From: Clostridia bacterium
GTDB lineage: Bacteria; Bacillota; Clostridia; Oscillospirales; Acutalibacteraceae
Assembly (NCBI GenBank): GCA_017548045.1
Contig: JAFYNR010000033.1
Location: 62,001 to 126,000 of the forward strand
Length of the DNA stretch: 64,000 nucleotides
Reading direction: 5' to 3'
The notes beneath the pieces were generated by a model that saw nothing but the letters and a program-made list of their open reading frames with translations, searched no databases and was not told where the DNA came from. How positions within the stretch are numbered: the first letter of the stretch is position 1; each line of letters starts with the position of its first letter. This document shows positions 35,921 through 45,421 of the stretch, piece after piece. The position numbers and the translations under genes were made by a program.

Positions 35921-36502
35921 TTAAAATCCGAAATTGAGAACGCCGAGGTGCTCAAGCAGAATTTTTACGCCCATAAGAATGAGTATGATGCCGCCTGCAA
36001 GCTCGGCTTTTTTCTTGAATCTGAGACCGAATATGTTGCCGATTTTGATGCCGATACCCGAAAGAACGAAGGTAATAATGCCGATAAAGCCTACGGCAGC
36101 AACAATATTCACGTCAGGCAGGAAGGCGTAGCCTACACCTACAATAAGAGCGTCAATACTTGTCGCAACTGCAAGTGTAAACATTTCCTTTATACCCATA
36201 GATGCACTTGAGCAATCTTCGCAATCCTCTTTTGAAAGCGCTTCTTTAATCATATTTGCACCTATGATTCCAAGCAGAATGAAGGCAATCCAATGGTCAT
36301 ATTTTTCAACGTAAACCTTGAGTGTTGAGCCGAAAAGGTAGCCCAGCGCAGGCATCAGTGCCTGAAATCCGCCGAACCATAAGCCTGCAAGCGCCATCTG
36401 CTTTATGCCGGCTTTTTTAACGGCGAGACCCTTGCATACCGCAACGGCGAAGGCATCCATTGAAAGACCCACGGCAGTAATGAAAAGTGTTAATAAAGAC
36501 AT
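35921..36502 (-). CDS. mntP: Manganese efflux pump MntP
   Basis: This 193-residue membrane protein has six helices in two repeats. Each carries the MntP Asp motif: GLSMDAFAVAVCKG near residue 12 and ATSIDALIVGVGYAF near 112. It exports Mn2+. A cysteine-rich loop EDCEDCSS (near 93) between the halves is noteworthy and could bind metal. It is preceded by a promoter and a leader hairpin and followed by a tetR gene. Confidence 0.9.
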   Translation of the reverse strand: MSLLTLFITAVGLSMDAFAVAVCKGLAVKKAGIKQMALAGLWFGGFQALMPALGYLFGSTLKVYVEKYDHWIAFILLGIIGANMIKEALSKEDCEDCSSASMGIKEMFTLAVATSIDALIVGVGYAFLPDVNIVAAVGFIGIITFVLSGIGIKIGNIFGLRFKKKAELAGGIILILMGVKILLEHLGVLNFGF

Positions 36503-36521
36503 ACAGTCACTCCTTGTACAT

Positions 36522-36548
36522 AAAAAAATCGGATACTGTGTGTACCCG
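36522..36548 (-). terminator. Hairpin plus T-run in the mntP leader
   Basis: On the minus strand CGGGTAC-ACACA-GTATCCG is followed by ATTTTTTT, 20 bases before the mntP start codon. It resembles an intrinsic terminator placed between promoter and gene, so attenuation is possible. The leader (~55 bases) is too short for a yybP-ykoY riboswitch. Confidence 0.45.
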
Positions 36549-36559
36549 TGTTTTCGATT

Positions 36560-36589
36560 ATTCTACCACGGTCAAACTGTGTTTGTCAA
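36560..36589 (-). promoter_or_regulatory. Promoter for mntP-tetR
   Basis: On the minus strand TTGACA (36589-36584), an 18-base spacer and TAGAAT (36565-36560). Confidence 0.7.
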
Positions 36590-36671
36590 CACTAAACGAC
36601 TGTGTATTTTTCTTTTGTGGCAACATACAAAAAAACGCACAAAAAAACATCATTTTTTACGCCTCAACCCC

Positions 36672-36701
36672 TTGCATTATATTAGTAATATATTGTATAA
36701 T
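36672..36701 (+). promoter_or_regulatory. Promoter of the purine operon
   Basis: TTGCAT (36672-36677), an 18-base spacer and TATAAT (36696-36701), 30 bases before purE. No purine riboswitch or PurR-box pair was recognised upstream. Confidence 0.6.
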
Positions 36702-36731
36702 TATAAAAGCTATGAAAAGGAGGAATCCATA

Positions 36732-37226
36732 ATGAAAAAGGTTGGAATTATCATGGGCAGTGACAGCGATCTGCCTGTTGTTGAAAAAGCAATCAATACT
36801 CTTGACGAATACGGTGTACCCTGCGAGGTTCACGTTTTCTCCGCACACAGAACACCCGAGCAGGCAAAGAACTTTGCACAGAATGCAAAGGCAAACGGCT
36901 TCGGTGCAATCATTGCAGCCGCAGGCAAGGCAGCCCATCTTGCAGGTGCAATTGCAGCCAACACCACTCTCCCCGTTATCGGTATACCCGTAAAATCATC
37001 AACTCTTGACGGCATGGACGCCCTTCTTTCAACCGTACAGATGCCCGCAGGCATTCCTGTTGCAACGGTTGCAATCGACGGCGCAGTCAATGCCGCTTTG
37101 TTATGCATACAGATTCTTGCGGTTTCGGATGACACTCTCGCCGAAAAGCTTTCGGCCGCAAGAGCAGCAGCAACCGAAAAGGTGCTTGCCGCAAACAAGA
37201 AGATTGAAGAAAAATACAACAAATAA
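36732..37226 (+). CDS. purE: N5-carboxyaminoimidazole ribonucleotide mutase
   Basis: This 164-residue enzyme interconverts carboxyaminoimidazole ribonucleotides in purine synthesis. Motifs are GIIMGSDSDLP (near residue 5), VFSAHRTPEQ (near 41) and AAAGKAAHLAG. AAGGAGG precedes ATG 36732. Longer in-frame extension upstream runs through the promoter and is not coding. It is the first gene of a six-gene purine operon. purK, its usual class I partner, is not in this operon. Confidence 0.94.
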   Translation: MKKVGIIMGSDSDLPVVEKAINTLDEYGVPCEVHVFSAHRTPEQAKNFAQNAKANGFGAIIAAAGKAAHLAGAIAANTTLPVIGIPVKSSTLDGMDALLSTVQMPAGIPVATVAIDGAVNAALLCIQILAVSDDTLAEKLSAARAAATEKVLAANKKIEEKYNK

Positions 37227-37261
37227 ATCCATTCATTTTCGTTTTAACCAGGAGGTCTTAT

Positions 37262-38686
37262 ATGGGAGGATTTTTCGGCGCAACATCAACAAGAGATGTT
37301 GTTCTGGACGTTTTTTTCGGCGTTGACTATCACTCGCACCTCGGCACACGCAGAGGCGGTATGGCAGCAATCAACGAAGAAAAAGGATTTCAGAGAGATA
37401 TTCACAACATTGAAAATTCACCGTTCCGAACCAAGTTTGCCGGCATAGTTGACGAAATGCACGGTAACGCTTGCATCGGCTGTATAAGCGACAGTGACCC
37501 TCAACCCATTCTTATCCGCTCAAATCTGGGCACGTACGCAATAACAGTCGTAGGCTGTATCAACAACTCGGATGAACTGGTAAACCAGTTCTTATCGTTC
37601 AGCGGCGGACATTTTAACACAATGACGTCGGGCAAAATCAATTCAACCGAGCTTGCCGCCGCACTTATAAATCAGAAAAGCAATTTTGTTGACGGCATCA
37701 GCTTCGCCCAGGAAAAGGTTGAAGGCTCCCTTTCAATCCTCGTTCTTAAGGAAGACGGCACGATAATCGCCGCAAGAGATAAGCTTGGCAGAACTCCCGT
37801 GCTCATCGGCAAGGACGCCGACGGACACTGCGTTTCGTTCGAATCCTTTGCTTTTGAAAAGCTGGATTACACCTTCGTGAAGGAGCTCGGCCCCGGCGAA
37901 ATCGTTCAGGTTTTCCCCGACAGAGTTGAAACTCTTGCGAAGCCCGGCAATAAAATGAAAATCTGCGCTTTCCTTTGGAGTTATTACGGTTACCCCACTT
38001 CAAGATACGAAGGCATCAACGTTGAGGTTATGCGTAACAAAAATGGTGCGGTTATGGCAAGAGAGGATATGAAAAACAATCTTTGCAACGGCATCGATTT
38101 TGTAAGCGGCGTTCCCGATTCGGGTACACCTCACGCAATCGGTTACGCAAACGCCAGCGGAATTCCTTTTGCAAGACCTTTCATCAAATACACTCCCACC
38201 TGGCCCAGAAGCTTTATGCCCACAAGCCAGAGCGAGAGAAACAAGGTTGCAAAAATGAAGATGATTCCCGTTCACGACCTTATTCAGGATAAGAGCCTTC
38301 TTTTTGTTGACGACAGTATCGTAAGAGGCACACAGCTCAGAGAAACGGTTGATTTCCTTTACAGCCACGGTGCAAAGGAAGTGCATATGCGCTCCGCCTG
38401 TCCTCCCATTATGTACGGCTGTAAATATCTCAATTTCTCACGCAACACGTCAGATGACGACCTTATCGCACGCCGCGTTATTTTTGAGCTTGAAGGCGAA
38501 GAAGGCAAAAAGCATATTGATGAGTATGCGGATTCATCAACCGAGAGAGGTCAGAAGCTCCGCAAAGCAATTTGCGATAAGCTCCATTTCGCTTCTCTTG
38601 AATATCAGAGCATTGCCGGTCTTATCGAAGCAATCGGTCTGCCAGCAGACTGCGTTTGCACCTATTGCTGGAACGGCAAAGGATAA
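37262..38686 (+). CDS. purF: Amidophosphoribosyltransferase homologue lacking the catalytic N-terminal Cys
   Basis: This 474-residue protein has the phosphoribosyltransferase half of PurF intact: LLFVDDSIVRGTQLRE near residue 345 is the PRPP loop, and CVCTYCWNGKG at the end resembles the Fe-S or structural cysteines. The glutaminase half starts MGGFFGATSTRD, where active enzymes have Cys immediately after Met (CGIFG). The NGNL motif is replaced by INNSDEL. Glutamine hydrolysis should therefore be lost. Ammonia-dependent synthesis, or help from another glutaminase, is implied. GGAGG is 6 bases before the only plausible start. It lies between purE and purM. Confidence 0.85.
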   Translation: MGGFFGATSTRDVVLDVFFGVDYHSHLGTRRGGMAAINEEKGFQRDIHNIENSPFRTKFAGIVDEMHGNACIGCISDSDPQPILIRSNLGTYAITVVGCINNSDELVNQFLSFSGGHFNTMTSGKINSTELAAALINQKSNFVDGISFAQEKVEGSLSILVLKEDGTIIAARDKLGRTPVLIGKDADGHCVSFESFAFEKLDYTFVKELGPGEIVQVFPDRVETLAKPGNKMKICAFLWSYYGYPTSRYEGINVEVMRNKNGAVMAREDMKNNLCNGIDFVSGVPDSGTPHAIGYANASGIPFARPFIKYTPTWPRSFMPTSQSERNKVAKMKMIPVHDLIQDKSLLFVDDSIVRGTQLRETVDFLYSHGAKEVHMRSACPPIMYGCKYLNFSRNTSDDDLIARRVIFELEGEEGKKHIDEYADSSTERGQKLRKAICDKLHFASLEYQSIAGLIEAIGLPADCVCTYCWNGKG

Positions 38687-38740
38687 TAAACCCGTATTGA
38701 ATTTGAAAAAAATGTGAATTTCACAGGAGGAATAAATCTT

Positions 38741-39781
38741 ATGGAAAAAAGCTTCAGCGAAAGTTATGCAGCAGCCGGCGTTGATATTACCGCAGGCTAC
38801 AAAGCAGTTGAACTTATGAAAACTCACATCAAAAGAACCCTCACCGCAGGCGCAATGAGCGATATCGGCGGCTTCGGCGGTCTTTTTGAGCTTGACCTTA
38901 CAGGCATTTCAAAGCCCGTTCTTGTCAGCGGCACCGACGGCGTAGGCACAAAGTTAAAGCTTGCTTTCATTATGGACAAGCACGACACAGTAGGTATTGA
39001 CTGCGTTGCAATGTGTGCAAACGATATCATCTGCTGCGGCGCAAAACCCCTGCTTTTCCTTGACTATATTGCTTGCGGCAAAAATGTTCCCGAAAGAATT
39101 GCGGAAATCGTTTCAGGTATTGCAGAAGGCTGTGTTCAGTCAAACGCTGCTCTTATCGGCGGTGAAACTGCTGAAATGCCCGGCTTCTATCCCATCGACG
39201 AATACGACCTTGCAGGCTTCTGCGTAGGTGTTGTTGATAAGGATAAGGTTCTTGACAACACAAAGATGACAGAAGGTGATGTTGTTATCGCTCTGCCTTC
39301 AAGCGGCGTTCACTCAAACGGCTTCTCACTTGTACGCAAGGTATTTGATGTTGACAATGCGGATATCAAGACTCCCGTTGCAGAGCTTGGCGGCAAGTCT
39401 GTTGGCGAAACGCTCCTCACTCCCACAAAGATTTATGTTAAGCCCATGCTTGCACTCTTTGAGGAGGTAACCGTAAAGGCTGTTTCACACATCACAGGCG
39501 GCGGCTTCTACGAGAATATTCCCAGAAGCATTCCCGACGGCTTCGGCGCAAAGATTGATAAATCAGCCCTCAGAATTCTTCCCATTTTCGACCTTATTGC
39601 AAAGACAGGCAACATTCCCGAAAGAGATATGTTCAACACCTTCAATATGGGCGTAGGTATGAGCATTGTTGTTGCCAAGGAAGATGCAGAAAAGGCTCTT
39701 GAAGTTCTCAAGGCAAACGGCGAAGATGCTTACATCATCGGCGAAATCATCAAATCGGAAGATAAGGTTGTTATTGCATAA
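38741..39781 (+). CDS. purM: Phosphoribosylformylglycinamidine cyclo-ligase (AIR synthetase)
   Basis: This 346-residue ATP-dependent cyclase makes aminoimidazole ribonucleotide from FGAM. Family motifs are SGTDGVGTKLKLAF (near residue 65), ALIGGETAEMPGFY (near 140) and SSGVHSNGFSLVRK. The start ATG 38741 has CAGGAGG 8 bases upstream. An in-frame GTG 27 bases earlier lies before that site. Confidence 0.95.
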   Translation: MEKSFSESYAAAGVDITAGYKAVELMKTHIKRTLTAGAMSDIGGFGGLFELDLTGISKPVLVSGTDGVGTKLKLAFIMDKHDTVGIDCVAMCANDIICCGAKPLLFLDYIACGKNVPERIAEIVSGIAEGCVQSNAALIGGETAEMPGFYPIDEYDLAGFCVGVVDKDKVLDNTKMTEGDVVIALPSSGVHSNGFSLVRKVFDVDNADIKTPVAELGGKSVGETLLTPTKIYVKPMLALFEEVTVKAVSHITGGGFYENIPRSIPDGFGAKIDKSALRILPIFDLIAKTGNIPERDMFNTFNMGVGMSIVVAKEDAEKALEVLKANGEDAYIIGEIIKSEDKVVIA

Positions 39782-39805
39782 TTGTGTGATTTAAGGAGAG
39801 ATAAA

Positions 39806-40405
39806 ATGCAAAGAAAAGCCCGTATTGCCGTTCTTGTTTCGGGCGGCGGAACAAATCTGCAGGCGCTGATTGATGCTCAGGCATCGGGGATTATCAGCAG
39901 CGGCGAAATTACACTTGTTATTTCCAACAAGGCAGGAGCGTATGCCCTTGAAAGAGCCGCAAAGGCAGGCATAAAAACCGAAACCGTTCTCAAAAAGGAA
40001 GTTCCCGATTTTGAGGGCAGACTCATTGAACTGCTTGACGGCGACGGCATTGACCTTATTGTTCTTGCAGGCTTTATGAGCATCCTCTCCGAAAGATTCA
40101 CAAACCACTACAAAGACAGAATAATCAACGTTCATCCGTCACTTATTCCCTCGTTCTGCGGCGAAGGCTTCTACGGTCTGCGCGTTCACGAGGCGGCGCT
40201 GGGCTACGGCGTCAAGGTGACGGGTGCAACGGTTCACTTTGTTAACGAAATTCCCGACGGCGGACGCATCATTATGCAGAAGGCCGTTGACATAGAGCCT
40301 GACGATACCCCCGAAACTCTGCAGAAAAGAGTTATGGAGCAGGCTGAATGGAAAATTCTTCCCCTTTCTGCGGAAAAAATATGTAAAGAAATAATCGGAG
40401 GATAA
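39806..40405 (+). CDS. purN: Phosphoribosylglycinamide formyltransferase
   Basis: This 199-residue enzyme transfers a formyl group from 10-formyl-THF to GAR. VSGGGTNLQALIDA (near residue 11), INVHPSLIPSF (catalytic His, near 108) and HEAALGYGVKVTGATVHFV with the conserved Asp following are all present. AAGGAGA precedes ATG 39806. It is tightly spaced with purM and purD. Confidence 0.95.
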   Translation: MQRKARIAVLVSGGGTNLQALIDAQASGIISSGEITLVISNKAGAYALERAAKAGIKTETVLKKEVPDFEGRLIELLDGDGIDLIVLAGFMSILSERFTNHYKDRIINVHPSLIPSFCGEGFYGLRVHEAALGYGVKVTGATVHFVNEIPDGGRIIMQKAVDIEPDDTPETLQKRVMEQAEWKILPLSAEKICKEIIGG

Positions 40406-40406
40406 T

Positions 40407-41660
40407 ATGAAGGTTCTTGTTGTTGGCGGCGGCGGAAGAGAGCACGCCATCATTAAAAAGCTTAAAGAAAGCAAAGAAATCGAAAAGATTTATGCGCTCC
40501 CCGGCAACGGCGGCATTGCAGCTGACGCCGAATGTGTTGCCATCGGCGCAAAGGATATTCCCGCCATCGTTGATTTTGCAAAGAACAACGACATCGGCTT
40601 TGCGGTTGTTGCTCCCGACGATCCCCTTGTTCTCGGTGCGGTTGACGAGCTTTCAAAGCTGGGTATTCCCTGCTTCGGTCCCGAGGCAAAGGCGGCCATA
40701 ATCGAAGGCAGTAAGGTTTTTTCAAAAAATCTTATGAAAAAATACGGTATCCCCACGGCGGCTTACGAAGTATTTGACGATGCGGACAAGGCTTTGGCTT
40801 ATATCGAAACCGCTCCCATTCCCACCGTTATCAAGGCCGACGGTCTTGCTCTGGGCAAGGGCGTTATCATCGCAATGACCCGTGACGAGGCAAAGGATGC
40901 GGTTGTTTCGATTATGCAGGACAAGCAGTTCGGCGAAAGTGGCAATCAGATTGTTATTGAAGAATTCCTTGAAGGTCCCGAGGTTTCGGTTCTTTCCTTT
41001 ACAGACGGCAAGGTTGTTGTTCCCATGATTTCATCAATGGACCACAAGCGTGCAAAGGATAACGACGAGGGCCTCAACACCGGCGGTATGGGTACCGTCG
41101 CTCCCAATCCCTACTACACACCCGATGTGGCTGAAAGATGTATGGAGGAAATCTTCCTTCCCACAATAAACGCAATGAACGCCGAAGGCAGAACCTTCAA
41201 GGGCTGTCTGTACTTCGGACTTATGATAACCAAAAACGGTCCCAAGGTTATTGAATACAACTGCCGTTTCGGCGACCCCGAAACTCAGGTTGTTCTTCCT
41301 CTCCTTGAAAGCGACCTTTTCGAAATTATGAAGAGCGTTGCCGCAGGTACACTTACTGCAGAGCAGGTTAAATTCAGCGATAAGCACGCCTGCTGTGTTG
41401 TTATGGCATCAGACGGCTATCCCCTCAAATACGCTTCGGGCTTTGAAATCACAATGCCCGCAGACAAGAACATTTACATCGCAGGTGCAAAGCTTGACGG
41501 CGGTAAGCTCCTCACAGCAGGCGGCAGAGTGCTTGGCGTAACCGAAACCGCAGATACTCTTGCAAATGCAGTTGCAAAAGCATACGAAACCGTTAAAACA
41601 GTCAGCTTTGAAAACGCTTATTACAGACACGATATCGGCAAAAAAGCCTTGGAGGTTTGA
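40407..41660 (+). CDS. purD: Phosphoribosylamine-glycine ligase
   Basis: This 417-residue ATP-grasp ligase joins glycine to phosphoribosylamine. VLVVGGGGREHAI is at the N-terminus, GLALGKGVIIA near residue 150, and NTGGMGTVAPNPYYTP near 226. The length is normal. ATG 40407 lies one base after the purN stop, with GGAGG upstream. Confidence 0.95.
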   Translation: MKVLVVGGGGREHAIIKKLKESKEIEKIYALPGNGGIAADAECVAIGAKDIPAIVDFAKNNDIGFAVVAPDDPLVLGAVDELSKLGIPCFGPEAKAAIIEGSKVFSKNLMKKYGIPTAAYEVFDDADKALAYIETAPIPTVIKADGLALGKGVIIAMTRDEAKDAVVSIMQDKQFGESGNQIVIEEFLEGPEVSVLSFTDGKVVVPMISSMDHKRAKDNDEGLNTGGMGTVAPNPYYTPDVAERCMEEIFLPTINAMNAEGRTFKGCLYFGLMITKNGPKVIEYNCRFGDPETQVVLPLLESDLFEIMKSVAAGTLTAEQVKFSDKHACCVVMASDGYPLKYASGFEITMPADKNIYIAGAKLDGGKLLTAGGRVLGVTETADTLANAVAKAYETVKTVSFENAYYRHDIGKKALEV

Positions 41661-41665
41661 TTTAT

Positions 41666-44600
41666 ATGGTATACAGAGCATACGTTGAAAAGAAAGCAGG
41701 TCTTGATAACGAAGCTCGCTCACTCAAAAATGAGCTTGTTTCCCTTCTCGGCATTGCAGGCCTTGAAAAAATAAGAGTCCTCAACCGTTACGACATTGAA
41801 AATATTGAAAAGGAGCTTTTTGATTATTCAAAGGGCACCGTTCTTTCAGAGCCTCAGCTTGATGACATCACTGAGACTCCCAACCTTGAATGTGACAGAC
41901 TTTTTGCCGTTGAATTTCTTCCCGGCCAGTTTGACCAGAGAGCAAATTCCTGTGCAGAATGTATTCAGATTATCTCGAAGGGTGAAAGACCCCTCGTAAG
42001 AAGCGCAAAGGTTTATTGCCTTTACGGCAACATCAGCGACGCTGAATTCGAGCAGATCAAGAAGTATGTAATCAACCCCGTTGAGGCAAGAGAAGCTTCA
42101 CTTGAAGCATACGAAACCCTTGTTACCGAATACGTAATTCCCGAAACCGTTGCAACTCTCGACGGCTTCATCGGTCTTGACGAAGCAGGTCTTGCGCAGT
42201 TTGTTGCCGATTACGGCCTTGCAATGGACCTTGACGATATCAAATTCTGCCAGAAATATTTCCTCAGCGAGCAGAGAGACCCCACAATCACTGAAATCAG
42301 AATGATTGATACATACTGGTCAGACCACTGCCGTCACACAACATTCCTCACAAACATTGACTCAGTTAAGTTTGAGGATGAGCTTCTTCAGAAGGCTTAT
42401 GACGAATACATTGCCGCAAGAAAGGCTTGCAACAGAACAAAGCCCGTTAACCTTATGGATATCGGCACAATCGCCGCAAGATATCTCAAGGCTCAGGGTC
42501 TTCTTCCCAAGCTTGACGAAAGCGAAGAAATCAACGCTTGCACCGTTAAGATCGACGTTGAAATCGGCGGCGAAAATCAGAAGTGGCTTCTTCTCTTCAA
42601 GAATGAAACCCACAACCATCCCACGGAAATCGAGCCCTTCGGCGGTGCCGCAACCTGTATCGGCGGCGCAATACGCGATCCCCTTTCAGGCAGAAGCTAC
42701 GTTTACGCCGCAATGCGTGTAACAGGTGCAGGCGACCCCACCGTGCCCGTAAGCGAAACCATCGAGGGCAAGCTTCCCCAGAGAAAAATCGTTACAACCG
42801 CTGCTGCAGGCTACAGCTCATACGGCAACCAGATAGGTCTTGCAACAGGTATTGTTGACGAGCTTTATCACCCCGGTTACGTTGCAAAGAGAATGGAAAT
42901 CGGTGCTGTTATTGCAGCTGCACCCGAAGAGAACGTTCGCCGTGAGCGTCCCGAAGACGGCGACCTTGTTATCCTTCTCGGCGGCAGAACGGGCCGTGAC
43001 GGCTGCGGCGGTGCAACCGGTTCATCAAAATCACACAACCTTAAATCACTTGAAAACTGCGGCGCAGAGGTTCAGAAGGGTAATGCACCCGAAGAAAGAA
43101 AGCTTCAGCGTCTGTTCAGAAATAAAGAGGCTTCTCAGCTCATCAAGCGCTGCAACGACTTCGGCGCAGGCGGTGTATCCGTTGCTATCGGTGAGCTTGC
43201 AGACGGTCTTGAAATCAACCTTAATGCTGTTCCCAAGAAGTATGAAGGTCTTGACGGAACAGAGCTTGCAATTTCAGAGTCACAGGAAAGAATGGCTGTT
43301 GTTGTTGAAGCAAAGGATGCCGCAAGATTCATTGAGCTTGCAACAGGCGAAAACCTTGAAGCAACAATCGTTGCCGAGGTTAAAGAAAAGCCCTATCTTG
43401 TTATGAACTGGAACGGCAAGGCAATCTGTAACATCAGCCGTGAATTCCTTAACTCAAACGGTGCTGAAAAGCACATTGATATTGCTCCCGCAAAGCTTGA
43501 AGATTACAGCAAAGAAATCAGCGGTTCATTCACAGATATGTATACCTCACTTGCAGGTGACCTTAACATCTGCTCAAAGAGAGGTCTTTCGGAGCGCTTC
43601 GACTCAACAATCGGTGCAAACACCGTTCTTATGCCCTTCGGCGGCAAGAATCAGCTTACTCCCATTCAGGCAATGGTACACAAGATTGCCGTTGAGAAGC
43701 AGGATACCGAAACCTGCTCACTGATGTCATGGGGCTACAACCCCTTCATCACCGAAAAGAGCCCCTACCACGGCGCATACCTTGCAGTTATCGAATCTGT
43801 TTCAAAGCTTATTGCCGCAGGTGCAGACTTCAATGAAGTTTATCTCACCTTCCAGGAATACTTTGAGAAGCCTCTCAAAGACGGCAAGCGTTGGGGCAAG
43901 CCCCTTGCAGCGCTTCTCGGTGCTTTCAAGGCTCAGATGGATCTCAAAATTGCAGCTATCGGCGGCAAGGACTCAATGAGCGGCTCGTTTGAGGATATTG
44001 ACGTACCTCCCACTCTTGTTTCATTTGCGGTTACAACCGAAAACATCAAGAATATTGTATCACCTGAATTCAAGGCGGCCGGTCATAAGGTTGTTATTCT
44101 TAAACCCGAATACACAGCCGACAATCTTCCCGATACTGCATCGCTTCTCAAAGTTTACGACGAAGTTTATTCTCTCGTAACCGCAGGCAAGGCTGCTGCA
44201 ATCTACACTCCCACAATGGGCGGTGTTGCAGAAGCAGTGCTTAAAATGGCAATGGGTAACGGCATCGGCTTTGATTTTGCTGATATTTCACTTGAAGATA
44301 TCTTCGGCTATTCATACGGTTCATTTGTAATCGAGCTTAACGACGATACCGACTGCGGCACTGTCATCGGTTACACAACCGATAAGACTGCTGTTACTTT
44401 CGGTGCAGAAAGCATTGACTTTGCAAAGCTTCTTTCCGTTTATGAAGACAAGCTTGAGGATATTTATTCCTGCAACATCGCAATGCCCGAAAAGAAGATT
44501 GAAACTTTTGATTACAAAGCAACTACCTTTGCAAAGCCCGCAATCAGAACAGCAAAGCCCAAGGTGCTTATCCCCGTATTCCCCGGCACAAACTGCGAAT

Positions 44601-45352
44601 ACGATTCAGCTAAGCACGCTGAAAGAGCAGGCGCAGAAACAGAAATCTTCGTTATCAACAACCTTTCAGCTTCAAGCATTGCAAAGTCAGTTGAAGACTT
44701 CGCAAAGAAGGTTGCGGAAAGCCAGATTATCTTTGTTCCCGGCGGCTTCTCAGGCGGTGACGAACCCGACGGCTCAGGCAAATTCATCACAGCATTCTTC
44801 CGCAACGCTGAAATCAAGCAGGCTGTAACAGAGCTTCTTGAAAAGCGTGACGGTCTTATGCTGGGTATCTGTAACGGCTTCCAGGCTCTCATCAAGCTGG
44901 GTCTTGTGCCCTACGGCAAGATTATTGATACTGACGAAACCTGCCCCACTCTTACATACAACACCATCGGCAGACACCAGTCAAAGCTTGTTCGCACAAA
45001 GCTTGTTTCCAATAATTCACCCTGGCTTTCAAAGGCAAAGCAGGGCGAGATTTACACCGTGCCCATTTCACACGGCGAAGGCAGATTCATTGCAGACGAA
45101 GCGCTTATCAGAAAGCTTGCGGCAAACGGTCAGATTATTACACAGTACGTTGACTTTGACGGCAACGCAACAAACGATATTGCCTTCAATCCCAACAACT
45201 CCGATTTCGCCATCGAAGGTATTGTATCGCCCGACGGCAGAGTTCTCGGTAAGATGGGTCATTCAGAAAGAACCGCATCGGGTCTTTATAAGAATGTTCC
45301 CGGTGAATTTGACCTTAAGCTCTTCGAATCAGCAGTTGAATACTACAAATAA
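41666..45352 (+). CDS. purL: Phosphoribosylformylglycinamidine synthase, large type with fused glutaminase
   Basis: This ~1228-residue enzyme makes FGAM from FGAR and glutamine. The synthase part carries FKNETHNHPTEIEPFGGAAT (near residue 312) and GGKDSMSG. The C-terminal ~260 residues form the class I glutaminase: VLIPVFPGTNCEYDS, catalytic Cys in LGICNGFQAL and the His-Glu pair in GHSER. No separate purQ or purS is needed. The start is ATG 41666 with GGAGG upstream. It is the last gene of the operon and is followed by a terminator. Confidence 0.95.
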   Translation: MVYRAYVEKKAGLDNEARSLKNELVSLLGIAGLEKIRVLNRYDIENIEKELFDYSKGTVLSEPQLDDITETPNLECDRLFAVEFLPGQFDQRANSCAECIQIISKGERPLVRSAKVYCLYGNISDAEFEQIKKYVINPVEAREASLEAYETLVTEYVIPETVATLDGFIGLDEAGLAQFVADYGLAMDLDDIKFCQKYFLSEQRDPTITEIRMIDTYWSDHCRHTTFLTNIDSVKFEDELLQKAYDEYIAARKACNRTKPVNLMDIGTIAARYLKAQGLLPKLDESEEINACTVKIDVEIGGENQKWLLLFKNETHNHPTEIEPFGGAATCIGGAIRDPLSGRSYVYAAMRVTGAGDPTVPVSETIEGKLPQRKIVTTAAAGYSSYGNQIGLATGIVDELYHPGYVAKRMEIGAVIAAAPEENVRRERPEDGDLVILLGGRTGRDGCGGATGSSKSHNLKSLENCGAEVQKGNAPEERKLQRLFRNKEASQLIKRCNDFGAGGVSVAIGELADGLEINLNAVPKKYEGLDGTELAISESQERMAVVVEAKDAARFIELATGENLEATIVAEVKEKPYLVMNWNGKAICNISREFLNSNGAEKHIDIAPAKLEDYSKEISGSFTDMYTSLAGDLNICSKRGLSERFDSTIGANTVLMPFGGKNQLTPIQAMVHKIAVEKQDTETCSLMSWGYNPFITEKSPYHGAYLAVIESVSKLIAAGADFNEVYLTFQEYFEKPLKDGKRWGKPLAALLGAFKAQMDLKIAAIGGKDSMSGSFEDIDVPPTLVSFAVTTENIKNIVSPEFKAAGHKVVILKPEYTADNLPDTASLLKVYDEVYSLVTAGKAAAIYTPTMGGVAEAVLKMAMGNGIGFDFADISLEDIFGYSYGSFVIELNDDTDCGTVIGYTTDKTAVTFGAESIDFAKLLSVYEDKLEDIYSCNIAMPEKKIETFDYKATTFAKPAIRTAKPKVLIPVFPGTNCEYDSAKHAERAGAETEIFVINNLSASSIAKSVEDFAKKVAESQIIFVPGGFSGGDEPDGSGKFITAFFRNAEIKQAVTELLEKRDGLMLGICNGFQALIKLGLVPYGKIIDTDETCPTLTYNTIGRHQSKLVRTKLVSNNSPWLSKAKQGEIYTVPISHGEGRFIADEALIRKLAANGQIITQYVDFDGNATNDIAFNPNNSDFAIEGIVSPDGRVLGKMGHSERTASGLYKNVPGEFDLKLFESAVEYYK

Positions 45353-45359
45353 AAACCTG

Positions 45360-45387
45360 AAAGGAGCGTCCTGAGGGGCGCTCCTTT
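45360..45387 (+). terminator. Terminator of the purine operon
   Basis: Stem AAAGGAGCGTCC with GGGCGCTCCTTT and a 4-base loop, 8 bases after the purL stop. The T-run is short. Confidence 0.75.
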
Positions 45388-45421
45388 AAAACTATACCTT
45401 AATATATACGGAGGAATTCCA

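Noticed and set aside
36503-36600. yybP-ykoY manganese riboswitch upstream of mntP
   Set aside because: The leader from the -10 box to ATG is only about 55 bases and lacks the conserved core. Only a simple hairpin is present.
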